Under the pieces are notes generated by a model that did no database searches, was not told the origin of the DNA, and saw only the letters and a list, made by a program, of their open reading frames with translations. 64,000 bases of DNA from Bradyrhizobium sp. WD16 (GTDB taxonomy: Bacteria; Pseudomonadota; Alphaproteobacteria; Rhizobiales; Xanthobacteraceae). The stretch spans positions 5,881,180-5,945,179 of the forward strand of contig NZ_CP028908.1 in the NCBI RefSeq assembly GCF_024181725.1, given 5' to 3'. A program made the translations under genes and the position numbers. The stretch's first letter is position 1, and every line of letters begins with the position of its first letter. This document shows positions 38,106 through 46,955 of this stretch, piece after piece.

Positions 38106-38746
38106 TCCGCCGTCTTGGTCTTGGGATCGTGGATCTCTTCCGGATGGAAGATCAGGCGCCAGGTGCGGATTGCGATCAGCAGCACCGCCGATACGTCACC
38201 GATCCAGGCCACCGCGAAGAACGGCCAGTTCGGCAGCCGCAGGTCGTAGGTCAGCACGTTGTCCTGGTAGGTAGTGCGCACCTTGTCGAACAGCGTGATG
38301 GTCTGCACCGTGACCACGAACAGCAGCACCAGGGTGGCGAAGATGTCGATCCAGCGCTGGTGGCGCGGCGTCACATTGGCCCAGACCAGGTCGACGGTGA
38401 TGTGGGAGCCGCGATAGCTGGTCGCGGCGATGCCCCAGAAGATCAGGATGCCGAGCAGCAGCCGGCCGAAGTCGTAGTAGTCCGGGATCGTCACAGCGAA
38501 GAACTTGCGCATGACGATGGCGACGAAGGTATTCAACGCCACGATGCCGACGAAGGCGGCCGCGATGAGTTCGATGGTGTCGATGAAGCGGTCCATCAGG
38601 CTGGTGGAGCGACGCACGGGCCCTGGGCCATTTGGCGATGCATCGGACGAGACGGTCATGGCGCGAATCCGGTGGACGGGAAGCGTGGAAAGCGATGCCT
38701 GCAACGAATGAGCAGGCGTCGGCGCGAGCGGCGTTCGAAGGGGCAC
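38102..38746 (-). CDS. TRAP transporter small permease (DctQ-like)
   Basis: This 214-residue protein has four membrane helices after an N-terminal extension of about 50 residues and the DctQ hallmark (ILIFWGIAATSYRGSHITVD). It forms the membrane complex with the DctM-like protein. The real start may be further inside, for example at MTVSSDASPN, because the first 30 residues look unlike the family. It lies between the binding-protein and large-permease genes. Confidence 0.9.
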   Translation of the reverse strand: MPLRTPLAPTPAHSLQASLSTLPVHRIRAMTVSSDASPNGPGPVRRSTSLMDRFIDTIELIAAAFVGIVALNTFVAIVMRKFFAVTIPDYYDFGRLLLGILIFWGIAATSYRGSHITVDLVWANVTPRHQRWIDIFATLVLLFVVTVQTITLFDKVRTTYQDNVLTYDLRLPNWPFFAVAWIGDVSAVLLIAIRTWRLIFHPEEIHDPKTKTAE

Positions 38747-38778
38747 GGCGCAACCGCCGCGCCCCTTCGGCAGTCAGG

Positions 38779-39837
38779 TCAGATGCCGGCGCCGTGTTTC
38801 CTGATCGCGGCCTGCAGGTCGGCTTCGATCTGCTCGGGATTGCCGCCCGCCTTCTTCACCGCCTCAGCCCAGCTCGCATAGAGCGGCGCCACCGCCTTCT
38901 TCCACTGGGCGAGTTGATCGTCGGTGAGCTTGTAGACCTCGTGACCGGACAGCGAACGCATCTTGACGCGGCCGTTGGCCTCGAAGTCGGTCCAGGGATC
39001 GGACACCTTGGCCGCCCATTCCGGCGTGCAATGCTCGTCGAACACCTTCTTCTGCGCCGGCGACATCGAGTTATAGGTATTGAGGTTGACGTTGTAGGTG
39101 AAGACCGTGGTGTAGAGCGGCGCGTCGATATGGTACTTCACCACCTTGTCGATGCCGAACAGGAAGAGCGACCCCCACGGGAAGGCGATCTCGTCGGCGA
39201 CGCCGCGCTCGAGCGCGTCGCGCGATTCCGGCGCCGAGGCCTGCACATTGGTGCCGCCCATCAGCTTGACCATCTCGGCGATGGTGCTCTGCGCCGGCCG
39301 CACCTTGACCCCGCTGAGATCGGCGGGGACGACGATCTTCTTCTTGCCGTGCAGGGAGCCGGGATCGTGGATGAAGGAGAAGCAGACCTTGGTGTCCTTC
39401 ATCTCGACGGGCGCGTATTTGCGATACCATTCGTCGAGCGCCTGGGTGCCCTTCTTGCCGTCGCCGAATACGAACGGAAGCTGGCCGGCGGCGATGATCG
39501 GGAAACGCCCCGGCTGATAGCCCGGGTTGACGTAGGTCACGTCGGCGATGCCGTCGCGGGCCATGTCGTAATGGTCGAAGGCCTTGCCGAGCTGCTCGGA
39601 GGGAAACACGGTGGCCTTGATGGTGCCGCCGGACGCCTTTTCGAGATCGGCCGCCCAGGCCTGGGTCGCCGGCACCAGCGGATGCGCCGGCGGCACCCAA
39701 AGCGAAATCTTCAGATTGATGACCTTGTCCTGCGCCTGCGCCGGGCCGAACAGGCCGAGCAGCGCTCCGATCGCTGCGGTGGCGATCAGGCCAGCGCGGC
39801 GGCGCGTTGAACCTTCGCTGCTGTGGTCGGTTTTCAT
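38779..39837 (-). CDS. TRAP transporter substrate-binding protein (DctP-like)
   Basis: This 352-residue protein has a signal peptide (RRRAGLIATAAIGALLGLFG, then PAQAQ) and the DctP/YiaO fold: LKISLWVPPAHPLVPATQAW at the start and GVKVRPAQSTIAEMVKLMGG with the conserved arginine that binds a carboxylate. It is the first gene of the TRAP operon and follows a MarR-type regulator by about 60 bp. The substrate is probably an organic acid; which one cannot be read from the sequence. Confidence 0.93.
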   Translation of the reverse strand: MKTDHSSEGSTRRRAGLIATAAIGALLGLFGPAQAQDKVINLKISLWVPPAHPLVPATQAWAADLEKASGGTIKATVFPSEQLGKAFDHYDMARDGIADVTYVNPGYQPGRFPIIAAGQLPFVFGDGKKGTQALDEWYRKYAPVEMKDTKVCFSFIHDPGSLHGKKKIVVPADLSGVKVRPAQSTIAEMVKLMGGTNVQASAPESRDALERGVADEIAFPWGSLFLFGIDKVVKYHIDAPLYTTVFTYNVNLNTYNSMSPAQKKVFDEHCTPEWAAKVSDPWTDFEANGRVKMRSLSGHEVYKLTDDQLAQWKKAVAPLYASWAEAVKKAGGNPEQIEADLQAAIRKHGAGI

Positions 39838-39897
39838 GATGCTTCCTCCCTCTTGCGTGCGGCTGTTGCCGCTTGATCCGTCCTGGCGGCGCGATCT

Positions 39898-40560
39898 TCA
39901 AGTCGCGTACGCTTCCGGTGCTGGTCGCGACTGCCGGCCGGACGCGCCGCGCCGCTGGCGCCGCGGTGTTCCGCTCCGGCCGAGTTCATCGACGATGCGC
40001 TTGAGCAGCGCGATCAGCAGCGGCTTGTCCTTGCCGGCGATGGCATCGAGCCTCGCGTCATGGGCACGGGCGATGGTCCGCAGGCGGCGCAGCATCGCGG
40101 CGCCGCTGCCCGTCAGCCACACGCCATAGCTGCGCTGGTCGCCGGACTTGCGTCGGCTGCTGATCAAGCCGCGCGCGGTCAGCCCCTTGAGCGTCGCGGT
40201 CAAGGTCGAGCGGTCGCGGCCGCAGAGCCGGCTGAGCTCGGTCGGCGTGATGCCGGGATTTTCCGAAAGGATGGTGAGGATCGTGTACCAGCCGGCCTTC
40301 AGGTCCGACTTGCCGAGCCCTTGCCGGATCGCCGCGAACGAGGCTTCCTGGGCGAGGCGCAGGTGATAGCCGATCAGATTGGCCAGCGCGGCCGGCGGGT
40401 TCGCCTCGCTGCGCGGCGCATCGGACGTCGCCGAGACCGGCTTGCGTCGCCCGGGCTTCTGCCGCCCGCCCTGCGCCGCGCGTCCGGATACCGCCCGCCC
40501 GCGATCGCGCAGCGGCGTGGCATCGTCGACAGGCTGGCGGCGTGGCTGCCGCGGGGTCAT
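39898..40560 (-). CDS. MarR-family transcriptional regulator
   Basis: This 220-residue protein carries a MarR winged helix (GWYTILTILSENPGITPTEL, then SRLCGRDRSTLTATLKGL and RRKSGDQRSYGVWLT). A basic, low-complexity N-terminal arm of about 60 residues and a basic tail surround it. The ATG at 40560 has a GAGGAAG site upstream. It is encoded just before the TRAP genes and the ThDP enzyme on the same strand and is the likely regulator of that operon. An IS3-family element is inserted about 155 bp upstream of its start. Confidence 0.88.
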   Translation of the reverse strand: MTPRQPRRQPVDDATPLRDRGRAVSGRAAQGGRQKPGRRKPVSATSDAPRSEANPPAALANLIGYHLRLAQEASFAAIRQGLGKSDLKAGWYTILTILSENPGITPTELSRLCGRDRSTLTATLKGLTARGLISSRRKSGDQRSYGVWLTGSGAAMLRRLRTIARAHDARLDAIAGKDKPLLIALLKRIVDELGRSGTPRRQRRGASGRQSRPAPEAYAT

Positions 40561-40775
40561 GGGCACTTCCTCGTCGCCGCGCTTGGGCGGCTTCATCTTG
40601 CCCATCGACGTAGCAAACGGTTCCAGCGCGCGCAAGATGCTTTGAGACCAAAGCATTTCCGCGCCGCGAAACGATGTCAACCGGCTCCGGCCGCATTGAC
40701 GGCGTGGCGTTGCGTGAGGTGGTCCCGGTTGTCTGAACAGATTTTCCGCGTCGATAAGTGGAGGCTCTGCCGGGG

Positions 40776-41603
40776 TTAGGCCGCCGCGCGGAGCGGAGGA
40801 AGATCGAAGTAGGCTTGATCCGGGGTGCGGTCGTCAAGGCTCGAATGCGGGCGGCGGCCATTGTAAAAGTCGAGATACCGACCAATCGAGCTTCGCGCCT
40901 CGCCGACGGTCTCATAGGCTCGCAGATAGACCTCCTCGTATTTGACGCTTTTCCACAGCCTCTCAACGAACACGTTGTCCCGCCAAGCTCCTTTGCCGTC
41001 CATGCTGATGGCGATGCCGTTATCGGCGAGCACGCCGGTGAAGGCCGCGCCAGTGAACTGCGAGCCCTGGTCGGTGTTGAATATGTCCGGCTTGCCGTGA
41101 CGCGCGAGAGCATCCTCCAATGTCTCGACACAGAAGGACGCCTCCATCGTAATCGACAATCGCCAGGACAGAACACGACGCGTCGCCCAATCGAGCACGG
41201 CGGCGAGATAGACGAAGCCGTGGGCCATCGGGATATAGGTGATGTCCATGGCCCAGACCTGGTTCGGTCGCGTGATCTCCATGCCGTGCAGCAGATACGG
41301 ATAGATCTTGTGGCCGGGTTCAGGCTTCGTCGTGCGCGGCCGGCGATAGAGCGCCTCTATCCCCATCCGCCGCATCAGCGTCTTCACATGCCGGCGGCCG
41401 ACCTTGCACCCCCGCAAGGCCAGCAGGCCTCGCAACATACGCGAACCGGCGAAGGGGTATTCCAGGTGCAGCCGATCGATCTGTTGCATGATCTCGAGGT
41501 CGGCGGGCGATACTGGGCGGGGCAGATAATAAACGCTGCCCCGGCTGATCTTCAAAACCTCTGCCTGCTTGGTGATCGACAGATCGTGCTCACGGTCGAT
41601 CAT
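40776..41603 (-). CDS. IS3-family transposase OrfB (integrase core)
   Basis: This 275-residue protein is the catalytic part of the IS3 transposase. It has the HTH_21 region (YPFAGSRMLRGLLALRGCKV) and an rve integrase core with the DDE residues in VWAMDITYIP, IFNTDQGSQFTG and the glutamate in NVFVERLWKSVKYEEVYL. Its ATG overlaps the orfA stop as ATGA. In this family the active protein is often an OrfAB fusion made by frameshifting, so separate translation is not certain. Confidence 0.95.
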   Translation of the reverse strand: MIDREHDLSITKQAEVLKISRGSVYYLPRPVSPADLEIMQQIDRLHLEYPFAGSRMLRGLLALRGCKVGRRHVKTLMRRMGIEALYRRPRTTKPEPGHKIYPYLLHGMEITRPNQVWAMDITYIPMAHGFVYLAAVLDWATRRVLSWRLSITMEASFCVETLEDALARHGKPDIFNTDQGSQFTGAAFTGVLADNGIAISMDGKGAWRDNVFVERLWKSVKYEEVYLRAYETVGEARSSIGRYLDFYNGRRPHSSLDDRTPDQAYFDLPPLRAAA

Positions 41604-41908
41604 CGCTTTGCGCTCAGCAATCCCGCCTTGGTGAGCGCGCCTTCTAAAAAATCGTTCTCCAGCGTCAGCTCCCCGATCTTGGCATGGAGCGACTTCACAT
41701 CGATCGCGGGGATGGCCGGCGCTCCGCCTCCCGATCCGAAAACCTCAGACGCGCTGCCCTCGAGCTGCGATTTCCATGCGGTGATCTGATTGGGGTGAAC
41801 GTCGAAATGCTCGGCCAGTTGGACGATCGTCCGATCGCCCTTGATGGCGGCCAGAGCCACCTTCGCCTTGAAGGCCGGTGAGTGGTTCCGGCGGGGTCGT
41901 CTCTTCAT
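41600..41908 (-). CDS. IS3-family transposase OrfA (HTH)
   Basis: This 102-residue protein has the HTH_Tnp_1 domain (HSPAFKAKVALAAIKGDRTI, then QLAEHFDVHPNQITAWKSQL) and a leucine-zipper-like tail (IGELTLENDFLEGALTKAGL). It recognises the element ends. It overlaps orfB by 4 bp. Confidence 0.95.
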   Translation of the reverse strand: MKRRPRRNHSPAFKAKVALAAIKGDRTIVQLAEHFDVHPNQITAWKSQLEGSASEVFGSGGGAPAIPAIDVKSLHAKIGELTLENDFLEGALTKAGLLSAKR

Positions 41909-42021
41909 GGTCTCTCCTGTTCGCGGCGATTATCGCCGTTGTCAGGCAGAAATTCCACTTATCGTCCTGTCCAGATTTCCGGGACCAGCTCAGCGGTCAG
42001 ATCGGATCAGATCGGATCAGA

Positions 42022-43362
42022 TCAGGCGGTCCCGCCGCCGGTCCGACGCTGCGGCGCGGGCGCTCCGGCGAGCCACTGCTTGCGGTCGGCGACCGCGTTG
42101 TGAAACTGATCGAGCGCGATGTTGAAGGCGGTGAGCGTATCCTCGTCGACCGCGCCGCTCTCGAAGCAGGCGAGCGTATCGCGCATGATGTCGTCGGCCT
42201 CGCGCTGCATCGCATCGAGTTCGTCGATCGTGTTGCTGCCCCGTGCCGCCGTGATCATGTCGAGCATGCGCGCGCGCCGCGTCGCGTTACGCTCGCGATC
42301 GTCGCGATGCATATAGCTGCGAAACCACGCCGCTCCCGAGGCGACGCCCGACAGCACCATGAGGCCGAACCAGAAGAAATCGCTGTAGCGCTCGAGGAAG
42401 GTGCGCTCGGTGCCGTCGATATAGGCCGCCGCCCCGGGGTGAGCCGGGATCGCGGCGTCCTTGCCGGTGTCCGGCACCTGAATATTGGCGACGCCGGGGA
42501 AATCCGTACCGAGGCCGTGGCGGACGGCAAATAGCTGCTTGGTGAAATCGGTCACCGTCTGATCGTGCACGGCCTTGCGCGCGACCACGAGGTGATTGAA
42601 CGACAGTGTCGTAATGTCGTCATCCGGTCGCTGCGGGTTGGCGCCGAGCGCTCCCGCCGCGATCTCCGCGGATTCGTAGACGCGGTGCTTGCGCGCGATC
42701 ACCTCGGCAGCCGTCACCGGCAGGAAGGTCGGCGACCGCCCTGCCCTGACGGTGGCGTTGATGGCGGCGGCGGTGATCTTGCTGTCGACCGGGCCGACCG
42801 CCATCATGGCATCGACCTTCTGCGCCCGGATGGCCTCGGCCGCTTCGTCGATCGCGAACTGGACGACCTCGACCCGGTCCGGATCGACCCCGCTCTCGCT
42901 CAGGATCAGGCGCAGGAGTTTGGTGTTGGCCTCGGTCTTGCCGATGATACCGATGCGATGGCCGGCGAGGTCCTCGATCTTCTTGATCGCCCGCCCCTTC
43001 TTCGCCGACGCCGGGCTTGGCAGCCAGATGACGACGACATTCTTGCGCAGGATCGCGATGGCGAGCGCGTTGGTCGGCAGCGGCAGGTCGCCGCGTACGA
43101 CGGCGAGATCGGCCCTGTTGTCGCCGATGGCGGCGGCACTGGCGGTCGCCCCGTCGGTGACGATGACCTGAAGCCGGACGTAGTGGCGTTCCTGGCCGAA
43201 AGCCCGGGCGAGTTCCTGGACGACCTTGACGTCGTCGCTGCCGGCCGGACCCACGGCGATGCGCAGCGTCGCCGGACGCCAGTCGAGGACGAAAAAGCCG
43301 AGCAAGGCGGCGGCGAACACGACGAGGCCAGCCGCGATCACCGCCATCGTAATGCGCTTCAT
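42022..43362 (-). CDS. TAXI-family TRAP solute-binding-like membrane protein
   Basis: This 446-residue protein has an N-terminal membrane helix (VIAAGLVVFAAALLGFFVLD), a TAXI-type binding domain (LRIAVGPAGSDDVKVVQELA, DLAVVRGDLPLPTNALAIAI) and a second helix near residue 345 (SDFFWFGLMVLSGVASGAAW), followed by a cytoplasmic coiled tail of about 85 residues. Normal TAXI proteins are free in the periplasm and work with a fused DctQM; no such permease lies nearby, so this is probably a membrane-anchored sensor-like or orphan member. A short direct repeat GATCGGATCA follows its stop. Confidence 0.8.
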   Translation of the reverse strand: MKRITMAVIAAGLVVFAAALLGFFVLDWRPATLRIAVGPAGSDDVKVVQELARAFGQERHYVRLQVIVTDGATASAAAIGDNRADLAVVRGDLPLPTNALAIAILRKNVVVIWLPSPASAKKGRAIKKIEDLAGHRIGIIGKTEANTKLLRLILSESGVDPDRVEVVQFAIDEAAEAIRAQKVDAMMAVGPVDSKITAAAINATVRAGRSPTFLPVTAAEVIARKHRVYESAEIAAGALGANPQRPDDDITTLSFNHLVVARKAVHDQTVTDFTKQLFAVRHGLGTDFPGVANIQVPDTGKDAAIPAHPGAAAYIDGTERTFLERYSDFFWFGLMVLSGVASGAAWFRSYMHRDDRERNATRRARMLDMITAARGSNTIDELDAMQREADDIMRDTLACFESGAVDEDTLTAFNIALDQFHNAVADRKQWLAGAPAPQRRTGGGTA

Positions 43363-44057
43363 GCCTGCCTCTCGCAACAGCGATACTCTGGCGCAGCCGA
43401 TGGGACAAACATGTATATGCAGTGCGCCCGCGTCCAGTCGGCCGAGTTCGTGCCGCAATGCAGCACCAGCCGCCCGCGGTCAAGCCCTCCAGAAACGCGT
43501 CATCCGCATGTCGTCGGCCAACTCAATCGGCCAAGTCATCGGCCAAGTCATCGGCCAAGTCATCCGCAACCGACGCCCTGGCAATGGATCGCAACACCAG
43601 ACAGCAACAGTATGAACTTGAAGAACGAATAAATTCCGATCGTGCCAAAATAAATGTCGAACAATGCATCCATGAGCGACCTCTACCCCCAGCAGCGGCA
43701 AAGATTCCGTCGCGAAGCACAATCTACAGGAGAACTTATTCGGATACACATACGACTGATCGGGATGACTAATTAAAGGTCAAGCCGATCGTAGAAAGTC
43801 GATCGCCGGTTGAGGCCTGTTCCGAACCGCGGCCGCGCCGAAGGGGGCGGCGGCCGGGCGCCAATCCGCCCCGCTGGCAGCGGAACCGAATTTTCGCTGC
43901 CTGAACAGAGACTTGCGCCCCTCGCGCCGACACGGTGAGAACAACTTGCTCCAACTGAAGCGCGCGGCAGAACATTTTGCCAACCCGTCCGCAAACTATG
44001 GATTTCTGTGTTCTTGCAGTCGCACCGGTCCCGGGCATTTTAAGGGACGCAGGATCG
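43363..44057. other. Intergenic stretch with a 12-bp tandem repeat and an AT-rich part
   Basis: About 700 bp without a convincing gene. It holds three exact copies of ATCGGCCAAGTC in tandem (43526-43561) with a degenerate copy before them, then a moderately AT-rich part (about 43600-43780). Small open frames here look like chance. It separates the TAXI gene from a small plus-strand membrane protein gene and may hold the promoter for the TAXI gene. Confidence 0.5.
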
Positions 44058-44270
44058 ATGCACATGAACAGGGCGGGCGAGCGCGGAAAAATCTGGTACG
44101 GGGCGGTGGCCTTCTGGGTCGTCGTCGTCGCGCTTCTGGCTGCGCGGGTGTTGCTGCTCGACACCGCGAAGCTCAAATCCTACATGGCCGGCGCCGTGCA
44201 TGAACCGAGCGCCCCGCCAAGCCCGCCCACACTCGCCGACGCCGGATCTCCGCGCCCAACGCTTCGCTAG
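44058..44270 (+). CDS. Small single-span membrane protein
   Basis: This 70-residue protein has one clear membrane helix (WYGAVAFWVVVVALLAARVL, residues about 14-33) and a proline-rich tail. I do not recognise a family. The ATG at 44058 is preferred over an upstream frame without coding character. Its TAG stop is formed by the CTAG of a type C palindromic element, so the tail may be a truncated or altered version of the original. Confidence 0.5.
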   Translation: MHMNRAGERGKIWYGAVAFWVVVVALLAARVLLLDTAKLKSYMAGAVHEPSAPPSPPTLADAGSPRPTLR

Positions 44271-44454
44271 TGTCCCGTTTCCAACGTTCGTATTCCTTTG
44301 CAGCAGGCGCTTCTACGAACGTTGGAAACAAAGGGACACTAGCATCATTATGATTCTAGTGTGGTTTTGGATCTGACGCTCGTTCGAAGAACTCGCTGCA
44401 ATACTGAAACGAGCGTCAGATCCACCACACTAGTGTGGCTTATGTCTCGCAATT
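44267..44454. repeat. Array of CTAG palindromic elements (C-D-partial A)
   Basis: The array has type C 44267-44342, spacer CATCATTATGATT, type D 44356-44433 and the first 25 bp of a type A element (44430-44454). The type D copy is complete and shows both arms GGATCTGACGCTCG and CGAGCGTCAGATCC. The C-spacer-D order is the same as the one interrupted by the IS630 element at the right edge of the window. Confidence 0.9.
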
Positions 44455-44486
44455 TAGCCGGTTCGGCTGACCGGCTCAGGTCGGGT

Positions 44487-44903
44487 TCAGACCTTTTCCT
44501 CGATCTGAGCCGAGAGGGCAGCCTGCTCGGCGGTGAGATTGACCATCTTCTTGGCGAGTTGCAGCAGCAATCCCCGGCAGGCGGTATCCTTGATGCGCGA
44601 GAAGGCGGCGACGAGATCGTAATTGGCGGGATCGGAAACCAGGGAGAGCGGCGTCGGTTCGGACACCAGCGCCTCCTGGGCAGGATAGAAATAGCCGACG
44701 GGGACCGACAGCGCGGCGGCAAGCGCGCCAAGCCGATTGGCGCCGATGGTGTTGAATCCGTCTTCGTATTTCTGGATCTGCTGAGCGCTGACGCCGATCC
44801 GCTTGCCGAGCTGCGATTGCGATAACGACAACGATTGACGGCGCGATCGGATCAGAATCCCGATCCTGGTGGTTTCTGATTTCAGCACTGTGACAGCATC
44901 CAC
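44487..44903 (-). CDS. XRE-family transcriptional regulator
   Basis: This 138-residue protein has an N-terminal lambda-repressor-like HTH (LGKRIGVSAQQIQKYEDGFN, then TIGANRLGALAAALSVPVGY) and a C-terminal half of unknown fold (ANYDLVAAFSRIKDTACRGL). The layout is common in alphaproteobacterial XRE proteins of 130-140 residues. It ends 33 bp from the palindromic element array. Targets are unknown. Confidence 0.85.
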   Translation of the reverse strand: MDAVTVLKSETTRIGILIRSRRQSLSLSQSQLGKRIGVSAQQIQKYEDGFNTIGANRLGALAAALSVPVGYFYPAQEALVSEPTPLSLVSDPANYDLVAAFSRIKDTACRGLLLQLAKKMVNLTAEQAALSAQIEEKV

Positions 44904-45470
44904 TTCCTAGACTCCCTCAACCTAACGGTAGATGGATCGGAGCTCAGGAAACTTGATTCAAATCAATACGCTCCCACGAATCGGGGCCGACGGATCGCCG
45001 CACCCCTTTCACCATCGCGCTTGTCGGGAAATCGATGCAGCGCGGACGAAGCGCCGAGATCCCGCGCTGCCGCAAGCCGGCGGACAGCGGGAACGAGCAT
45101 CGCCGTCCTGATTGATCGAAGGTTCGCCCCCGGCTTCGAACTGGGCGGCGAGGCCCCGACGCCGATAACGGTGCTGTCGCCGTGACGCGCCATCCAAGGC
45201 GCCACTGGCGGACTTCGGCCTGCGCGTCGACGCAGTGGCGCGGCGTCAGCATTGCAGCGAATTCGGCGTTCGCGCGTCAGATCCACCGCACTGGATCAGG
45301 CGACCGTCGAACCGGCCATGATCCCATCGAAGCCGCGCGGCTCTCCGCCGCGGCGCTGAGGTCTTTCGATCTCCTCGCGCACCGCCTCGGGAAGCGACTG
45401 GCGAATCCTTAACTCCAGGCCGATATTCAATCCCGGTGCCCTTCTCATTCCGATATTTGCTATCACACCC
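44904..45470. other. Intergenic stretch with a type D element remnant
   Basis: This region of about 570 bp between divergent genes has no gene I can support. A degenerate part of a type D palindromic element lies at 45247-45294 (ending GCGTCAGATCCACCGCACTGG). The remainder shows no structure that I could identify and must hold the promoters of the flanking XRE and Nudix genes. Confidence 0.5.
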
Positions 45471-46130
45471 ATGAGAGTCACGACCGCGACCATGACCCAA
45501 TTCGAAGACGCCGAGCTGCCGACTGACCGCCCGGCCGAGGCGGTGCTGTCGGCACCGCGTATCATCGGCAACAATTTCCGTTCCTATCAGTCCTTTGACA
45601 TCGAGTTGCGGGATCTGGCCGGCGGCCGGTCGCGCTACGAACGCGACGTGCTGCGCGCCGGTGCAGTCGTCGGCGTACTGCCGGTCGATCTCGCCCGCGG
45701 CCAGGTGGTTTTGATCCGCCAGTTCCGCCTCGGCGCCCATCTCGCTCTCGACAAGGGCGAGATGATCGAGATCGTCGCCGGCCGCTGCGACGAGGGCGAA
45801 TTGGCCGAAGCCGCCGCCGCTCGCGAATGCATCGAGGAGATCGCCTGCGCGCCGCGACGGCTGCGGCGCTTGATGCGACTGATGCCGGCGCCGGCGCTGA
45901 CCGACGAGTGGCTGACGCTGTTCCTGGCCGATGTCGACGCAAGCGCCGTGCCGCCGCGCACCGGCCTCACCGAGGAGCAGGAGCATCTCCAGACCGTCGT
46001 GCTGCCGATCGAGCGCGCGGTCAATCTGCTCGATGGCGGCGCCATCCACAACGCGCTGACGCTGGTCGCACTGCAGTGGCTCGCGCTCAATCGCACCGCG
46101 CTGCCGCGACTGCTGGCCCCGGGAACATAA
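45471..46130 (+). CDS. Nudix hydrolase (ADP-ribose pyrophosphatase-like)
   Basis: This protein of up to 219 residues is a Nudix hydrolase that probably cleaves nucleoside diphosphate sugars such as ADP-ribose. The Nudix box reads GRCDEGELAEAAAARECIEE followed by IAC, where the usual glycine is alanine. The preceding VVLIRQFRLGAHLA is typical of the ADP-ribose branch. ATG codons at 45471 and 45492 are both possible; the second gives a more usual N-terminus (MTQFEDAE). Confidence 0.85.
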   Translation: MRVTTATMTQFEDAELPTDRPAEAVLSAPRIIGNNFRSYQSFDIELRDLAGGRSRYERDVLRAGAVVGVLPVDLARGQVVLIRQFRLGAHLALDKGEMIEIVAGRCDEGELAEAAAARECIEEIACAPRRLRRLMRLMPAPALTDEWLTLFLADVDASAVPPRTGLTEEQEHLQTVVLPIERAVNLLDGGAIHNALTLVALQWLALNRTALPRLLAPGT

Positions 46131-46133
46131 CAG

Positions 46134-46331
46134 TCAGATCTTCCGCAGCTGCAGATAATCGTGCCGCAAGTCGCCGGCGCGTTGCCACCCCTCCCAGTCG
46201 CGGATCTGGATCAGCCGGCCCTCGCACTCGATCAGTTCGCGCCGGCGCAGTTCCTGAACGACGCGATTGCAGTGAACGGTCGAGATCCCGGCCGCATCCG
46301 CCAGGTCCGCCATAGGCGCCAGCATCGTCGC
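46134..46331 (-). pseudogene. Crp/Fnr-type regulator, C-terminal fragment
   Basis: The frame encodes the C-terminal DNA-binding part of a Crp/Fnr regulator: MADLADAAGISTVHCNRVVQ then ELRRRELIECEGRLIQIRDW and EGWQRAGDLRHDYLQLR. The cyclic-nucleotide-binding domain that should precede it is missing and the upstream frame has no related sequence, so this is a remnant. It is convergent with the Nudix gene, only 3 bp away. Confidence 0.7.
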
Positions 46332-46440
46332 GGAACGAAGGCCCGGCGGCAGGAATTGGTCTTGGACATTTGGAATAAGCGAACCCGTATCAGGGTGGGA
46401 AGCGTCATCGCTCCGAGTGACGCCGTGGTGGGAGCTGACC

Positions 46441-46692
46441 ATGAGCGACCTACGCGATCTGCGCTGCGGCACCTACGACAACATCAATGAGGCCGGCAAA
46501 CAGCAACCTTATCAGGTCCGCGAAGCGCCGACCCCGCACGAAAAGGCACAGTGGGGCGCCGACGTGCGCTGCGATCCGCTCCCCGGCGACGACGACGTCA
46601 TTCCCGAGGGGCTGCTGCGGCCGCGCATGGGCCCTGTGAGCCCGACACGAGGCCGGCATCAGGAGCGCGCCTTCGCCGATCGGCATTCCTGA
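46441..46692 (+). CDS. Small hypothetical protein
   Basis: This frame of 83 residues starts at an ATG (MSDLRDLRCGTYDNINEAGK) and has mixed charged composition without membrane segments. I do not recognise a family, and coding is only supported by the start context and composition. It lies beside a Crp/Fnr remnant. Confidence 0.4.
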   Translation: MSDLRDLRCGTYDNINEAGKQQPYQVREAPTPHEKAQWGADVRCDPLPGDDDVIPEGLLRPRMGPVSPTRGRHQERAFADRHS

Positions 46693-46955
46693 CGGCTCAT
46701 GACCTGCGGAGGACCGCCGCGGACGAGGCGGCGCCCAGGCGGATCGTCGACGCGCCAGCGGGGCCATCCGCCCCGCCGCCACGGCCGAGGAGAGCTGCCA
46801 TCGCGCGGTTTGATCCGGGTCAATATCGCAGCGCCGAAAACCGACATGCTGCGGCCTCCTGGTGGAGTGGATTCGACATTCGCCGCCCGCCCCCGCCGCG
46901 GGGCTCACCGCAAATGTTGGAATCGGACCACCGGCAGGTTCCCGAGGAGGTCACG

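Larger units (their letters stand above)
40715..41992 (-). mobile_element. IS3-family insertion sequence, complete
   Basis: A 1278-bp element carries orfA and orfB on the minus strand. The ends are inverted: TGAGGTGGTCCCGG at 40715 and CCGGGACCAGCTCA ending at 41992, with TG/CA termini as usual for IS3 elements; further inside both sides share GATAAGTGGA. A 3-bp direct repeat, GCG, flanks it (40712-40714 and 41993-41995), consistent with target duplication. Both genes look intact. A remnant of a related element lies at 52913-53051. Confidence 0.92.

Noticed and set aside
43422..43772. A 116-codon frame with repeated AKSS units as a possible small repeat protein
   Set aside because: The repeats are just the 12-bp tandem repeat read through; there is no ribosome site, and the flanking codons look random.
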